This document shows positions 40,301 through 48,405 of a stretch of 64,000 bases of DNA, piece by piece. The stretch spans positions 1 through 64,000 of the forward strand of contig JALHMG010000004.1 in the NCBI GenBank assembly GCA_022844135.1, read 5' to 3'. Both the position numbers and the translations under genes were made by a program. How positions within the stretch are numbered: position 1 is the stretch's first letter; each line of letters starts with the position of its first letter. Origin of the DNA: Lysobacterales bacterium. GTDB taxonomy: Bacteria; Pseudomonadota; Gammaproteobacteria; Xanthomonadales; SZUA-5. The notes under the pieces were generated by a model that saw nothing but the letters and a program-made list of their open reading frames with translations, had not been told where the DNA came from and searched no databases.

Positions 40301-42049
40301 AATGCCGCGGGCGCGGTTTCCGCGAGTTTGATCGCAACGGCCGCAACGCCAGATCCGGTGACCACAGACAACAATGCCAATGTGTCGATTGCAGTCACCG
40401 CAGCGCCGCCGCAGACCGCCGATCTTTCGATCGCCAAAACCGATAGCGTCGATCCTGTCGCATTCGGCGATGCCTTCAGTTACGCGCTGACGGTGCGCAA
40501 TCTGGGACCAGCTGCCGCTGCCGGGGTCGTCATTCGCGATACCTTGCCGCAGGGCATCACGTTGGTGTCGGCAACCGGCGCAGGGCTGACGTGTACCGGC
40601 ACGGTCGCCATCGAATGCCGCGGGTCGGCGCCCATTCCCTCCGGCCAATCGTTGACCGTTACCTTACAGGTGACTGCGCCAACAACGGCCGGCGTGGTGA
40701 CCAATGAAGCGACGGTCACCGCGACGACCAGCGATCCGCAGACGGCAAACAACCGCGCAACGCAAGACACCACGGTGCGCGCACCCACGGGCGTCGATGC
40801 CGAGGAAGAGATCGAGGAAGGCGTCAATCCGCTCGATCCGATTGCCAACGAAGCGGTGCAACCGACGGCGCAATTGTGCACCGGTAGCGCCGGACAGATC
40901 GCCGCGTTCTGTAACGCCTTGTTGGGGCAGGCAGCGGCTGGCACCGACGTCTCCGAAGCGGTGCGTGCCATTTACCCCGAAGAAGTGTTGTCTCAATTCA
41001 CCTCACTCAACCAATTGTCGACCGTGCAGTTTTTCAATGTCGATGCGCGAATGGCTGAGCTGCGCGGCGGCGGCGGTGGCTTCAGTTTGTCGGGGCTGAC
41101 CGTGATCGAGGGCCGGCAAGCCATCCCGCTGAGCCTGTTCAAAGGCCTGCTCGATGGCGATGATCCGAGCATCGGCGAGTCGGGCGATTTAATCAGCCCG
41201 TGGGGATTCTTCGCCAATGGCACGATCAGCCGCGGCGATCAGTCGATCGACGAGAGCGAGCGAGAGGTGGTCCAGGACTTCGACTCGATAGGTATCACTG
41301 CAGGCGTCGATTATCGCTTCAGCGCACGATTGGTGTTCGGCGCTGCGGTTGGCTACAACCAATTCAGTTCCGGCTTGACAGATCAAGGCGAGCTCGACAC
41401 CGACGGCTACACGCTCACTGGTTATGGCTCGTACTACGTCAACGACAAGGTCTATATCGACTCGCGTGTGAGTTACGGCAGCGTTTCTCTCGATCAGAAG
41501 CGCCGGATTCGCGCCACGCTCGGCAATTTCGCGGTCGACGATACGGCCAGTGGCAATACCGATGCCACACAACTCAGTTTTGCCACCAGCGTCGGCTATC
41601 ACATCAATCGCGGCGGCTGGACCATCACGCCCAACGCCTTTTTGCGCTACGTGCAAAGCGACGTCGATGGCTTTACCGAGGAGGGCAGTGCATTTGCGGT
41701 TCGCGTCGGCGGCCAGGACATCAATTCGCTGGTTTACGGCGTGGGTCTGCAGGTCAATCGGGCCTTCAGTCTCGACAACGGCGTTCTGGTTCCGAGTTTC
41801 GATCTGACCTGGAATCAGGAGACCAAGGCCGACGACACCGAGATCAGCGCGGCCTATGTCGGTGGCGACGCTGGAGAGATTTTCTTCTTGCGCCCCGAGA
41901 CGCCGGATCGCAGCTACGGTACGGTGGGATTCGGATTGGTCTACATACTCGCAAACGGGCGGCAGGCGTACCTGCAGTTCCGTGAATCGATCGGCCAGGA
42001 AGGGCTGGATCGCTCTACCGTGAACTTTGGTGCGCGGTTTGAGTTCTAA
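37301..42049 (+). CDS. DUF11-repeat autotransporter
   Basis: A 1582-aa surface protein. A signal peptide (MLRLSLKHALIGIALLLSGQVFA) is followed by about nine DUF11/Ig-like repeats, each opening with a strand such as ADLSVATTDNPDPV, VDLSLTKTTIGAQPIG, VDLVLDLTDSADPVPVG or ADLSIAKTDSVDPVAFG and closing around GWSCTG. A linker (about 1190-1320) leads to a C-terminal autotransporter beta-barrel of about 260 residues ending in FGARFEF with terminal Phe. Repeats probably form a rod presented outside the cell; adhesion is inferred. The start at 37301 follows AGGGGA. The caspase-like gene lies 66 bp downstream. Confidence 0.9.
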   Translation: MLRLSLKHALIGIALLLSGQVFAQADLSVATTDNPDPVQVNANVDYSIVVSNAVGGPQADGVNVNVFSSSALTRVLQPTPGWTCTGTSPINCTLASSTLAAGASAPTLVLRFQAPTTPQTVQIAVTALHSGSDPNPTNSSNIVQSTQVIVGSANLNASISPSVTSASVGTPVSFTTQVSNLGPGNATNTVVNGVLSGPVQFSSFSTSAAWNCSYIANGGLVQCTYTAGSPTGTLANGVTASNIVLNGVAGPGAGTATLTMTPSSSVPDPSPGGASASINVTNPPPPSVDLSLTKTTIGAQPIGRGQPFVFRLQVANSSASNQQASGITINDPLPTGVTLQSVSGSSWTCTGNVVCNFSGTLAIGQAAPALDLNVVYNLPVPAGGSSVTNVATVSGAENDPVTNNNSASANASFRSAADVSLALTGPSSVIAGNAFSVTLAATNAGPDDATGVTTSVTFASSLTVDNVSGGSGWSCLASGQNVSCSRASLPVGTSSAAVVGLSAPTAGGPFANPASINSTSFDPNPANNAASLGIAVQPRVETVSLTMSDSADPVGVGDEFDYVLTVTNTGNVNQDNFALVNTLSELVSYRSFGGGGWSCTGPTTAGAVVNCSHPTTLAPNATSTLRIRARGEAPGTAVNRAQVGSAQTAAPASANESTVINSTLALRLENAASPASVSVGGEISFALNVSNTSNTDATGLVLVDDLPAGTQFRSVDAPGWTCTTQGQTVDCRRATLARNSASLVTINATASAAGSFVNRAQLNASNFPSTLIANASFSVAATPTTVDLVLDLTDSADPVPVGEIFELNSRIVNFGPATATGLTLTVPLAPGIEAVGFSGSGWSCTIGPQVTCTLPTLAVSAQSNVALRLRGQQAGTVTHSASVSSQQPEATGSNNTDTETTAIQGAAPPNNADLQLTATAPANAAAGATVDINAVLRNRGPAAANTLVVRATPTGPWTLTGGTGSAGFTCALEAGAVVCRGSGLPANQSVDLRLTGQINSNAAGAVSASLIATAATPDPVTTDNNANVSIAVTAAPPQTADLSIAKTDSVDPVAFGDAFSYALTVRNLGPAAAAGVVIRDTLPQGITLVSATGAGLTCTGTVAIECRGSAPIPSGQSLTVTLQVTAPTTAGVVTNEATVTATTSDPQTANNRATQDTTVRAPTGVDAEEEIEEGVNPLDPIANEAVQPTAQLCTGSAGQIAAFCNALLGQAAAGTDVSEAVRAIYPEEVLSQFTSLNQLSTVQFFNVDARMAELRGGGGGFSLSGLTVIEGRQAIPLSLFKGLLDGDDPSIGESGDLISPWGFFANGTISRGDQSIDESEREVVQDFDSIGITAGVDYRFSARLVFGAAVGYNQFSSGLTDQGELDTDGYTLTGYGSYYVNDKVYIDSRVSYGSVSLDQKRRIRATLGNFAVDDTASGNTDATQLSFATSVGYHINRGGWTITPNAFLRYVQSDVDGFTEEGSAFAVRVGGQDINSLVYGVGLQVNRAFSLDNGVLVPSFDLTWNQETKADDTEISAAYVGGDAGEIFFLRPETPDRSYGTVGFGLVYILANGRQAYLQFRESIGQEGLDRSTVNFGARFEF

Positions 42050-42115
42050 ACATACGCGGTGTCCTGCACTGCCGCTGTATTGCGTTTGCAGGCTTAAGCC
42101 CTAAGGAGGTTGGAC

Positions 42116-44104
42116 GTGTCCAATCCGAAATTGCAACTTCTGAACACAGTTCTGGTCGCACTGGCAGTGGTTACACTCGGTGCGGCGCCATTGCATGCCA
42201 AGCGTGTCGAGCTGCCGCAGGGCGCTGTAACGGTCGATGAGTTGTACATCGTCGATTGCCTGTTGCCCGGTCAGGTGCGTCAATTGGGTGGGAATTTCAC
42301 CTATTTGTCGGCGCGGCGACCGATCCGCACAACGGCCAAAGACTGCGCGATTCGCGGCGGCGAGTACGTCGCTTTCGACCGTGCGAATTACGCAACTGCG
42401 CTCAAAGTCTGGCTGCCTGCCGCAAAAGAAGGTGACGTCAACGCGATGAACTACGTTGGCGAAATCTATGAGCAGGGACTGGGTGTCGAGCCCGACTATG
42501 CCACTGCTGCCGAATGGTTCCGCCGCGCTGCCGAGAAGGGCAGTTCCTCGGCCATGATCAACCTGGGCAGCATGTACGAAAGCGGCAAGGGCGTCGCGCA
42601 GGACATGACGCTGGCGATGAACTGGTATCGCAAAGCCTCAGGATTGGAAGGCGGCACGCTCGAAGTTGTGACCGACGAGCAGCGCCAACAACGCGACGCC
42701 GACGCCGCCGAACTGGAGCGCCTTCGCGGCGAGGTCGACGATTTGCGGCAGCAACTTGGTAAGGCGCGCGCATCGTTGTCGGCGCGCGAGAGCGAGTTGC
42801 AGAACTCGCAGACCGCATTGACGCAGGCGCGCGCTTCGCTGGCGGCGGCTGCGGCAGATCGCCAACGAGCGGCTGCTGCGGAGGCTCAGATCGCGGAACT
42901 GGAGCGCAAGGTCGCGGAGCAGGAGCAAGCTGTCGCCACCTCGCGCGCTGAGGCAGACGGCTTGCTCACCAAGATGGGTGTGGCCAATTCCGAGCGCGGC
43001 CCCGCGCCGCCGGGCACGTCGCCGAAAATTCAGGTGCTGGCGCCCAAGCTGGTCGCCACTCGCAGCGGCGTTCTTGCCGCGCCGCTGTTGGCGGCGGTGC
43101 CGACGTATCAGATCGTCGGCCGCGTTTATCCGGCCGAGTCGATCAAGGCGCTCAAGGTCAATGACCGCGATATGCGCGACAAAATCGACGCCGATGGCTT
43201 GTTCCAGGTCGACATCGATATCGTTGGTGGCGACGTGCCGGTGGAGATCCAGGCCATCACCAACGATGGTTTGAGCGCCGTCCAGAGTTTCCTGATCACG
43301 CGCGAACGCGCGGCATCCACCGTGGCGCAGAAGCGCGTGACCAGCAAGTTGTTTCAGCGCCGCATGCGCAGCGACCTGGGCGAGTTCCATGCGCTGGTGA
43401 TCGGTAACGATCAATATGGCGCTTTTCCCGCGTTGAGCACGGCGGTAGCCGATGCCAACGCCGTCTCCGAACAGCTCAAGAATCGCTTTGGGTACAAAGT
43501 GTCTACCCTGACCAACGTGGGTCGCGAAGCGATCATCGCCAAGCTGGCTGAGCTGACGATGGCGATGAAGAAGAACGACAATCTGCTCATTTACTTTGCA
43601 GGCCACGGTCAAATCGATGCGAACGGCCGTGGCTACTGGATCCCCGTCGATGGTCGCAGCGAGGATCCCAGCAGCTGGATCGGAAACGATCAGATCAGCG
43701 ATTACATTGGCGCCTCTGCCGCCAAGCATGTGCTGGTCGTGGCCGACTCGTGCTACTCCGGAACGCTGAGCGGCAACGCGATTCGCCCGATTCCGCTCGA
43801 CGCCAAAGAAGAAGACCTGTTGTTCATCTCGCGCGTTAAAGCGCGCACGGTGATTACCTCAGGCGGCCTGCAGCCGGTGCTCGACGATGGCGGCAGCGGC
43901 CATTCGATCTTTGCGCATGCGTTCCTGACCGCACTGAAGCAAACCGACGGCCTGTCCGAGGGTTATCGGTTGTTCGAAAACGTCACCGATCTGGTCGCGC
44001 AACGCTCCGCCGTAGCGCGCCTGCCGCAGCGCCCGCAATACTCCGCACTGCGCCATGCGGGTCATGAAGGCAGCGAGTTCTTCTTCCTGCCGAAGGATGC
44101 GTAG
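42116..44104 (+). CDS. exported Sel1-repeat, coiled-coil, caspase-like (C14) protein
   Basis: A 662-aa protein. A signal peptide (LQLLNTVLVALAVVTLGAAPLHA) leads to Sel1-like repeats (about 95-175: YATALKVWLPAAKEGDVNAM, YATAAEWFRRAAEKGSSSAM), a long coiled coil (about 190-290) and, at 420-650, a caspase-like domain: HALVIGNDQY, FAGHGQ (catalytic H497) and VVADSCYSG (C546). The dyad is intact, so proteolysis is plausible. The start is a GTG because AAGGAGG is six bases upstream; a TTG two codons earlier is too close. It follows the autotransporter by 66 bp, so may act on it or be co-expressed. Confidence 0.88.
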   Translation: MSNPKLQLLNTVLVALAVVTLGAAPLHAKRVELPQGAVTVDELYIVDCLLPGQVRQLGGNFTYLSARRPIRTTAKDCAIRGGEYVAFDRANYATALKVWLPAAKEGDVNAMNYVGEIYEQGLGVEPDYATAAEWFRRAAEKGSSSAMINLGSMYESGKGVAQDMTLAMNWYRKASGLEGGTLEVVTDEQRQQRDADAAELERLRGEVDDLRQQLGKARASLSARESELQNSQTALTQARASLAAAAADRQRAAAAEAQIAELERKVAEQEQAVATSRAEADGLLTKMGVANSERGPAPPGTSPKIQVLAPKLVATRSGVLAAPLLAAVPTYQIVGRVYPAESIKALKVNDRDMRDKIDADGLFQVDIDIVGGDVPVEIQAITNDGLSAVQSFLITRERAASTVAQKRVTSKLFQRRMRSDLGEFHALVIGNDQYGAFPALSTAVADANAVSEQLKNRFGYKVSTLTNVGREAIIAKLAELTMAMKKNDNLLIYFAGHGQIDANGRGYWIPVDGRSEDPSSWIGNDQISDYIGASAAKHVLVVADSCYSGTLSGNAIRPIPLDAKEEDLLFISRVKARTVITSGGLQPVLDDGGSGHSIFAHAFLTALKQTDGLSEGYRLFENVTDLVAQRSAVARLPQRPQYSALRHAGHEGSEFFFLPKDA

Positions 44105-44112
44105 AAAAGTAG

Positions 44113-44132
44113 GGGCGCGATTCATCGCGCCC
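44113..44132 (+). terminator. hairpin after the caspase-like gene
   Basis: GGGCGCGA and TCGCGCCC form an eight-base stem with a TTCA loop eight bases after the stop codon. There is no T run, so it may be an inefficient or Rho-assisted terminator. Confidence 0.4.
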
Positions 44133-44281
44133 GCACAAGTCGTCAGCGACAAAGCTTGTCTCCGCGATAGCATGAATTCGAGGGTTTTCGCCCCTCGCTG
44201 GGAGAAAAAGCCAATTCGCACAGTTCCCGGAACGGCCGGTTTCTTGACCCATTTACGGGCATTCGTCAGGGCAATGGGACA

Positions 44282-44659
44282 ATGCAATTTTCCGATTGCA
44301 GCACAGACGAACGCACGCTTTCTGGTCTCGCGGCAACGGCGGTTAGGTTGTTACGGTCCTCGGATTTTTCTGGCTTGGCCAATCAGTTCGGATACGGGAT
44401 TGCCTTGGGCAGAGATCCAGCAAAGGCCATTCGCGACGACCTTGAGTCGAGCCTCTTCGAGCTGTCTGCTACCGGTCTTGAGCCTTCAAGCGATCACGCC
44501 ATTACGGTGAAGTACTTTGGGCAAAACGATACGGGACTGATCGCGCTTGTTGAGTGCGTGATTCCAGCCAATAACGGTAGAAAGTTGCTAGTGGAGTTGA
44601 TCGTTACTGATGCCAAGCAAATCGTGTTGGAGCAGATCAGCGCTGCGAATGTTCGCTAA
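44282..44659 (+). CDS. hypothetical protein
   Basis: A 125-aa protein from the ATG at 44282. It is of mixed composition without signal peptide or membrane helix; the C-terminal half (HAITVKYFGQNDTGLIALVECVIPANNGRKLLVELIV) looks beta-rich. I recognise no family. It stands alone after a 178-bp gap and is convergent with the amidase gene. Its G+C is lower than that of its neighbours, a possible sign of transfer. Support is only length and coding-like composition. Confidence 0.5.
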   Translation: MQFSDCSTDERTLSGLAATAVRLLRSSDFSGLANQFGYGIALGRDPAKAIRDDLESSLFELSATGLEPSSDHAITVKYFGQNDTGLIALVECVIPANNGRKLLVELIVTDAKQIVLEQISAANVR

Positions 44660-44709
44660 GCTGAGCGATCGCAGGCGTTCGCTCAGCGTGATTCGTGCGG
44701 AGCCTCCTG

Positions 44710-46011
44710 CTACGACGACGTCGGAATCTTCAGCACCTTGCCGACATTGACCTGATCGCTGGGCAGCGCATTGGCTCTTCGGATACGGGCGACGGTGACG
44801 CCGTGACGCATCGCGATTTCGCTCAAGGTTTCGCCGCGCGCGACGACGTGCGAGCGCTGGGTAGAGTTGGCGGCGATCCAGGTGCCTGGTGGTGGTGCGG
44901 CATGGAAGTAGTCGCGCACGCCACCCAAAATCGCCTCCGCCAAGCGATTGCGATGTGCGGCATCGTTGAGCTTGCGCTCTTCTTCGGGGTTGCTGATGAA
45001 GCCGGTTTCGATCAGCACGCTCGGCACATCCGGCGAGCGCAGCACGAAGAAATTCGCGCGTTCGACATAGCGCTTGTGGGTTTTACCCATCCGCTGCAGC
45101 GAGCTCAGCAAATGCTCGGCGACTTGCGAGCTGGCCTCCAACGTCGCGCCTTGCGAAAGATCGAGCAACACCGACGCGAGCACCGTGTCTTTGTTGTTCA
45201 ACGACACGCCACCGATCAGATCGGAGCGGTTCTCGCGTTCGGCCAGATAGCGTGCCGCCTCGTTACTAGCACCGCGCGTGCTCATCACGTAGACGCTCGA
45301 TCCGCGCGCGGAGCGATTCAGCGCGGCATCGGCATGCACTGATACGAACAGATCGGCTTTCTCCTCGCGCGCCTTCTCGTAGCGATCGCGCAGCGCAACG
45401 AAGCTGTCGTCGTCGCGAATCAGCACCGCACGCATGCCGGGCTCAGCGTTGATCTTGGCGGCAAGGAGCTTGGCAACCTTTAACGTAACACGCTTCTCGT
45501 AAGTGCCCCCCGGACCTATCGCGCCAGGGTCGGCGCCTCCGTGACCGGCATCGACCGCGATCACGACATCGCGCTGCTCTGTTGACTGGTCGCTCGCAGG
45601 CGCCATTTGCGGCGCTTCGGTTTTGACCTGATCGAGTGGGCTCATATCCACGATCAGCCGATGCCGAAAGCGATCTGCGGGCGGCAGGATGAAAGATTTA
45701 GGCCGCACTGGGGCGGTCAGGTCGAACACGATTCGCAAACGACCTTCGTCCGGCTGGCCGGTGCGCACCGACTTGACCAGCCCACGGCCCTCGCCATCGA
45801 TATCGCGCTTGAGCCTCCCATCAATGATGTCGAGCACCAGGCGGTCGGGATTCTCCAGCGTAAAGACCTTGTACTCTGCCTCGCGCGACAACTCGACGAC
45901 CGCTCGTGTCTCATCTTTCATCGACTGCACGCGCACATTACGGACGTCAGCAGCGAGCGCGTTGGCGGCAAGAGCAGCGGCAATCAGTCCCAAAACAGCG
46001 CGCATAACCAT
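44710..46011 (-). CDS. amiC: N-acetylmuramoyl-L-alanine amidase (AmiC type) with AMIN and LysM domains
   Basis: A 433-aa cell-wall hydrolase that splits the septal peptidoglycan cross-link between muramic acid and L-alanine. A signal peptide (MVMRAVLGLIAAALAANALA) is followed by an AMIN domain (about 25-130, VRVQSMKDETRAVVELS ... PDRLVLDIIDG), an Amidase_3 domain (about 148-375: VIAVDAGHGGADPGAIG, VSVHADAA, LIETGFISNPEEE) and a C-terminal LysM (SHVVARGETLSEIAMRHGV). Zinc ligands His and Glu are present. A GTG four codons upstream and an ATG two codons downstream are other possible starts. Confidence 0.93.
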   Translation of the reverse strand: MVMRAVLGLIAAALAANALAADVRNVRVQSMKDETRAVVELSREAEYKVFTLENPDRLVLDIIDGRLKRDIDGEGRGLVKSVRTGQPDEGRLRIVFDLTAPVRPKSFILPPADRFRHRLIVDMSPLDQVKTEAPQMAPASDQSTEQRDVVIAVDAGHGGADPGAIGPGGTYEKRVTLKVAKLLAAKINAEPGMRAVLIRDDDSFVALRDRYEKAREEKADLFVSVHADAALNRSARGSSVYVMSTRGASNEAARYLAERENRSDLIGGVSLNNKDTVLASVLLDLSQGATLEASSQVAEHLLSSLQRMGKTHKRYVERANFFVLRSPDVPSVLIETGFISNPEEERKLNDAAHRNRLAEAILGGVRDYFHAAPPPGTWIAANSTQRSHVVARGETLSEIAMRHGVTVARIRRANALPSDQVNVGKVLKIPTSS

Positions 46012-46185
46012 TCGTCGTCTCACTGGATGAGATATTGAAGCTCAAAGTCGCAAGCTTTGACAAGTGTTTTTCAGTGCTGGCAACGATTTAGCGGCGCATG
46101 TTGAGGCTGATTGTTATGTATTCGGACAGATTCGATGTGGTTGCCTGGTCTTTCGTCGCCTTGGAGCCGTTTTGCGGCGAGCATT

Positions 46186-48255
46186 TCATTGTGGACGAGG
46201 GTGAGCCACGCCACTCAAACCGGGCTGCGGCCTTCCGAAATAGTAACCTTGTAGCGCATCGACGCCGAGCTCATGAAGAATTCGCGCTTGTTCGGCCGTT
46301 TCAACGCCCTCGGCGACCACGTGCAGGCGGTGGCCACGGGCAATCAATACGGCCGCCTCTACAACTGATCGCGCTTCGAAATCGAGTTTGAGAATGAACG
46401 ATCGATCGATTTTGATGGCGTGCAGAGGGAAGCTCTGCAGGCTACCCAGCGAAGAGTAGCCCGCTCCGAAATCGTCCAGATGAATGTGCACGCCCAGTTC
46501 GGCCAAGGTGCGCAGCACACTTAAAGTTCGCTGGCTGCTGCGTCCTTCGAAAACCGACTCGGTCACCTCAAGGGTCAGACGCGACGGCGGAACCCTGTAG
46601 TCCTCCAACGCTTGCATGACAGCGACGTCGTAACCATCCCAAACCAACTGGCGTATCGAGACGTTAATAGACACTTGTGGCGGCGCTGCAGAGCCGGCAG
46701 CGACAAAGTCGGCCAGCGCACGGCGCAAGGCCCAGTCGCCCAGTTGCCGAATGCGATCGGAGTCCTCGGCGATGGCGATGAACTCGTCGGGCGGTACCGC
46801 ACCCAAGCGCGGAGAGGTCCAGCGCATCAGCGCTTCTGCTGAGAGTACCGCATGGCTTCTGGCATCGACGATCGGCTGGTAGGCCAGCCAAACTGACTGC
46901 TCTTCCATGGCGGTTCTCAGTCCGCCAACAATTTGCAACCGGCGCTGTTGCACACGCATCAATCCGGGCTCAAAACCGACGATCTGGCCGCGGCCTTTGC
47001 GCTTGGCATCGGCGGTTGCCATGTCCGCCGCAGCAATCAGCGCAGCGCCCGTGCTCGCGCCGTGCGCATAACCGATGGTCGCCCCCAATTGCACACGCTC
47101 CAGGCCAACGTCGATTGGCGATGCCAGGCAGTCGCGCAATCGCTCGCCGTGCCTCCGCAACTCCTCGTCGCTGCCGCTAAAGCCGGACCAGACCAGGACG
47201 AATTCATCGCCGCCCCAGCGACCCAGGTGTGCATCGTCGGGCGCCGCTCCCGCCAATCGCTTCGCTACCGCAACGAGCACAGCATCGCCGGCCTCATGGC
47301 CAAGGCCGTCGTTGATCTGCTTAAAGCCGTCGAGATCGATGAAGAGCACGGCCAGCGCGGTGTTTTCGGAGTCTACTCTGCGCAATAGCTCGACCAGCCC
47401 ACGGCGGTTCAGTTGTCCAGTCAGCATGTCGCGCACCGAGATCTCGCGCAATTGCACGGTGCGCGCTTCGACTTTGGATTCCAGGTCTGCGTTCGCTTTC
47501 AAGATCGCTGCGTTGGCATCGGAAAGTCGCTCCAGCAGGATGTCGTTGCGATGCTTCAATGTCAGCGCTCGTCGCAACAGATCGTTGTTGAACCGGTGGC
47601 TGATCATTGCTACGCCGGCAAAAATGACGCCGAGCGCCGCCAGCGTCCATTGCGGCGGGTCGAGACTGAGCAAGCGAAAACTGCCCGGCACGAGCAGCAA
47701 GAACATATTCACCTGACCGAGATGGCGCAACGGTGCAAGCACGCCGGTGCCGCCGCCGACGAGCGCCGCCAGGATCACGATGAGCGCAATCAGTCCAAAC
47801 GGCTTGAGAAAGGGAATTGCCCATACCGCCATCGCAGCCCACGCCATCGGCGATACGAAGTACCCTGCTTGAAAAACGCGTCGAGCGGCCGCGTCCGACC
47901 AGCCGGCGGTGGGTTGCCCTCGCACGATCGCCCTGTGCAGCGCGCGTGCAGCTGCCCAACGTACGCAGGTCAGCACTGCCATCAGAGCCAGCCACCCCAG
48001 AACGGCAGCGCCGAGGTCTGCGTATGCCAGGAAGGCGAATCCGCTGGCCGCGAGAAAGTTGACCACCAGCAGCGGCCGCTGATTCAGCAGCGCGTGCCGC
48101 AGCAATTCGACGTCCAGATTCGGCGGCAGGAACAGAAGATCCACTTCTGAATCAGCGTTCGGCGAGAACAGTGAATCGGGCTCCGCGCCGGCATCCTTCC
48201 AGACGCCCCGTTCGGACGTCGCAAGTCGCATCTTTTGGTCAGCCGTATCGATCAC
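46186..48255 (-). CDS. membrane GGDEF-EAL protein (c-di-GMP turnover)
   Basis: A 689-aa protein. Several hydrophobic segments (about residues 60-245, a MASE-like membrane region) lead to a GGDEF domain (RWGGDEFVLV intact, FIDLDGFKQIN) and an EAL domain (AEALMRW, VTESVFEG, DDFGAGYSSL, KIDRSFI, VAEGVETAEQ, QGYYFGRP). Both active sites look complete, so it could synthesise and degrade cyclic di-GMP; which dominates cannot be read from sequence. The RXXD inhibitory site is not obvious. Start is GTG at 48255, with an ATG at 48231 as alternative. Confidence 0.9.
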   Translation of the reverse strand: MIDTADQKMRLATSERGVWKDAGAEPDSLFSPNADSEVDLLFLPPNLDVELLRHALLNQRPLLVVNFLAASGFAFLAYADLGAAVLGWLALMAVLTCVRWAAARALHRAIVRGQPTAGWSDAAARRVFQAGYFVSPMAWAAMAVWAIPFLKPFGLIALIVILAALVGGGTGVLAPLRHLGQVNMFLLLVPGSFRLLSLDPPQWTLAALGVIFAGVAMISHRFNNDLLRRALTLKHRNDILLERLSDANAAILKANADLESKVEARTVQLREISVRDMLTGQLNRRGLVELLRRVDSENTALAVLFIDLDGFKQINDGLGHEAGDAVLVAVAKRLAGAAPDDAHLGRWGGDEFVLVWSGFSGSDEELRRHGERLRDCLASPIDVGLERVQLGATIGYAHGASTGAALIAAADMATADAKRKGRGQIVGFEPGLMRVQQRRLQIVGGLRTAMEEQSVWLAYQPIVDARSHAVLSAEALMRWTSPRLGAVPPDEFIAIAEDSDRIRQLGDWALRRALADFVAAGSAAPPQVSINVSIRQLVWDGYDVAVMQALEDYRVPPSRLTLEVTESVFEGRSSQRTLSVLRTLAELGVHIHLDDFGAGYSSLGSLQSFPLHAIKIDRSFILKLDFEARSVVEAAVLIARGHRLHVVAEGVETAEQARILHELGVDALQGYYFGRPQPGLSGVAHPRPQ

Positions 48256-48405
48256 TTGCCGCCCCGCCGCAATGTACTCACCGATATAGGCGCGAGCCTC
48301 CGATCTGTGCGAAATCTGCCGGAAGAATTTACGTCCAAGGCGTGCCCGGGCGCTCGATCGGCATACATTGCCAGCGCCGAGTTCAAGTCACGCATCGTCG
48401 CAGGG

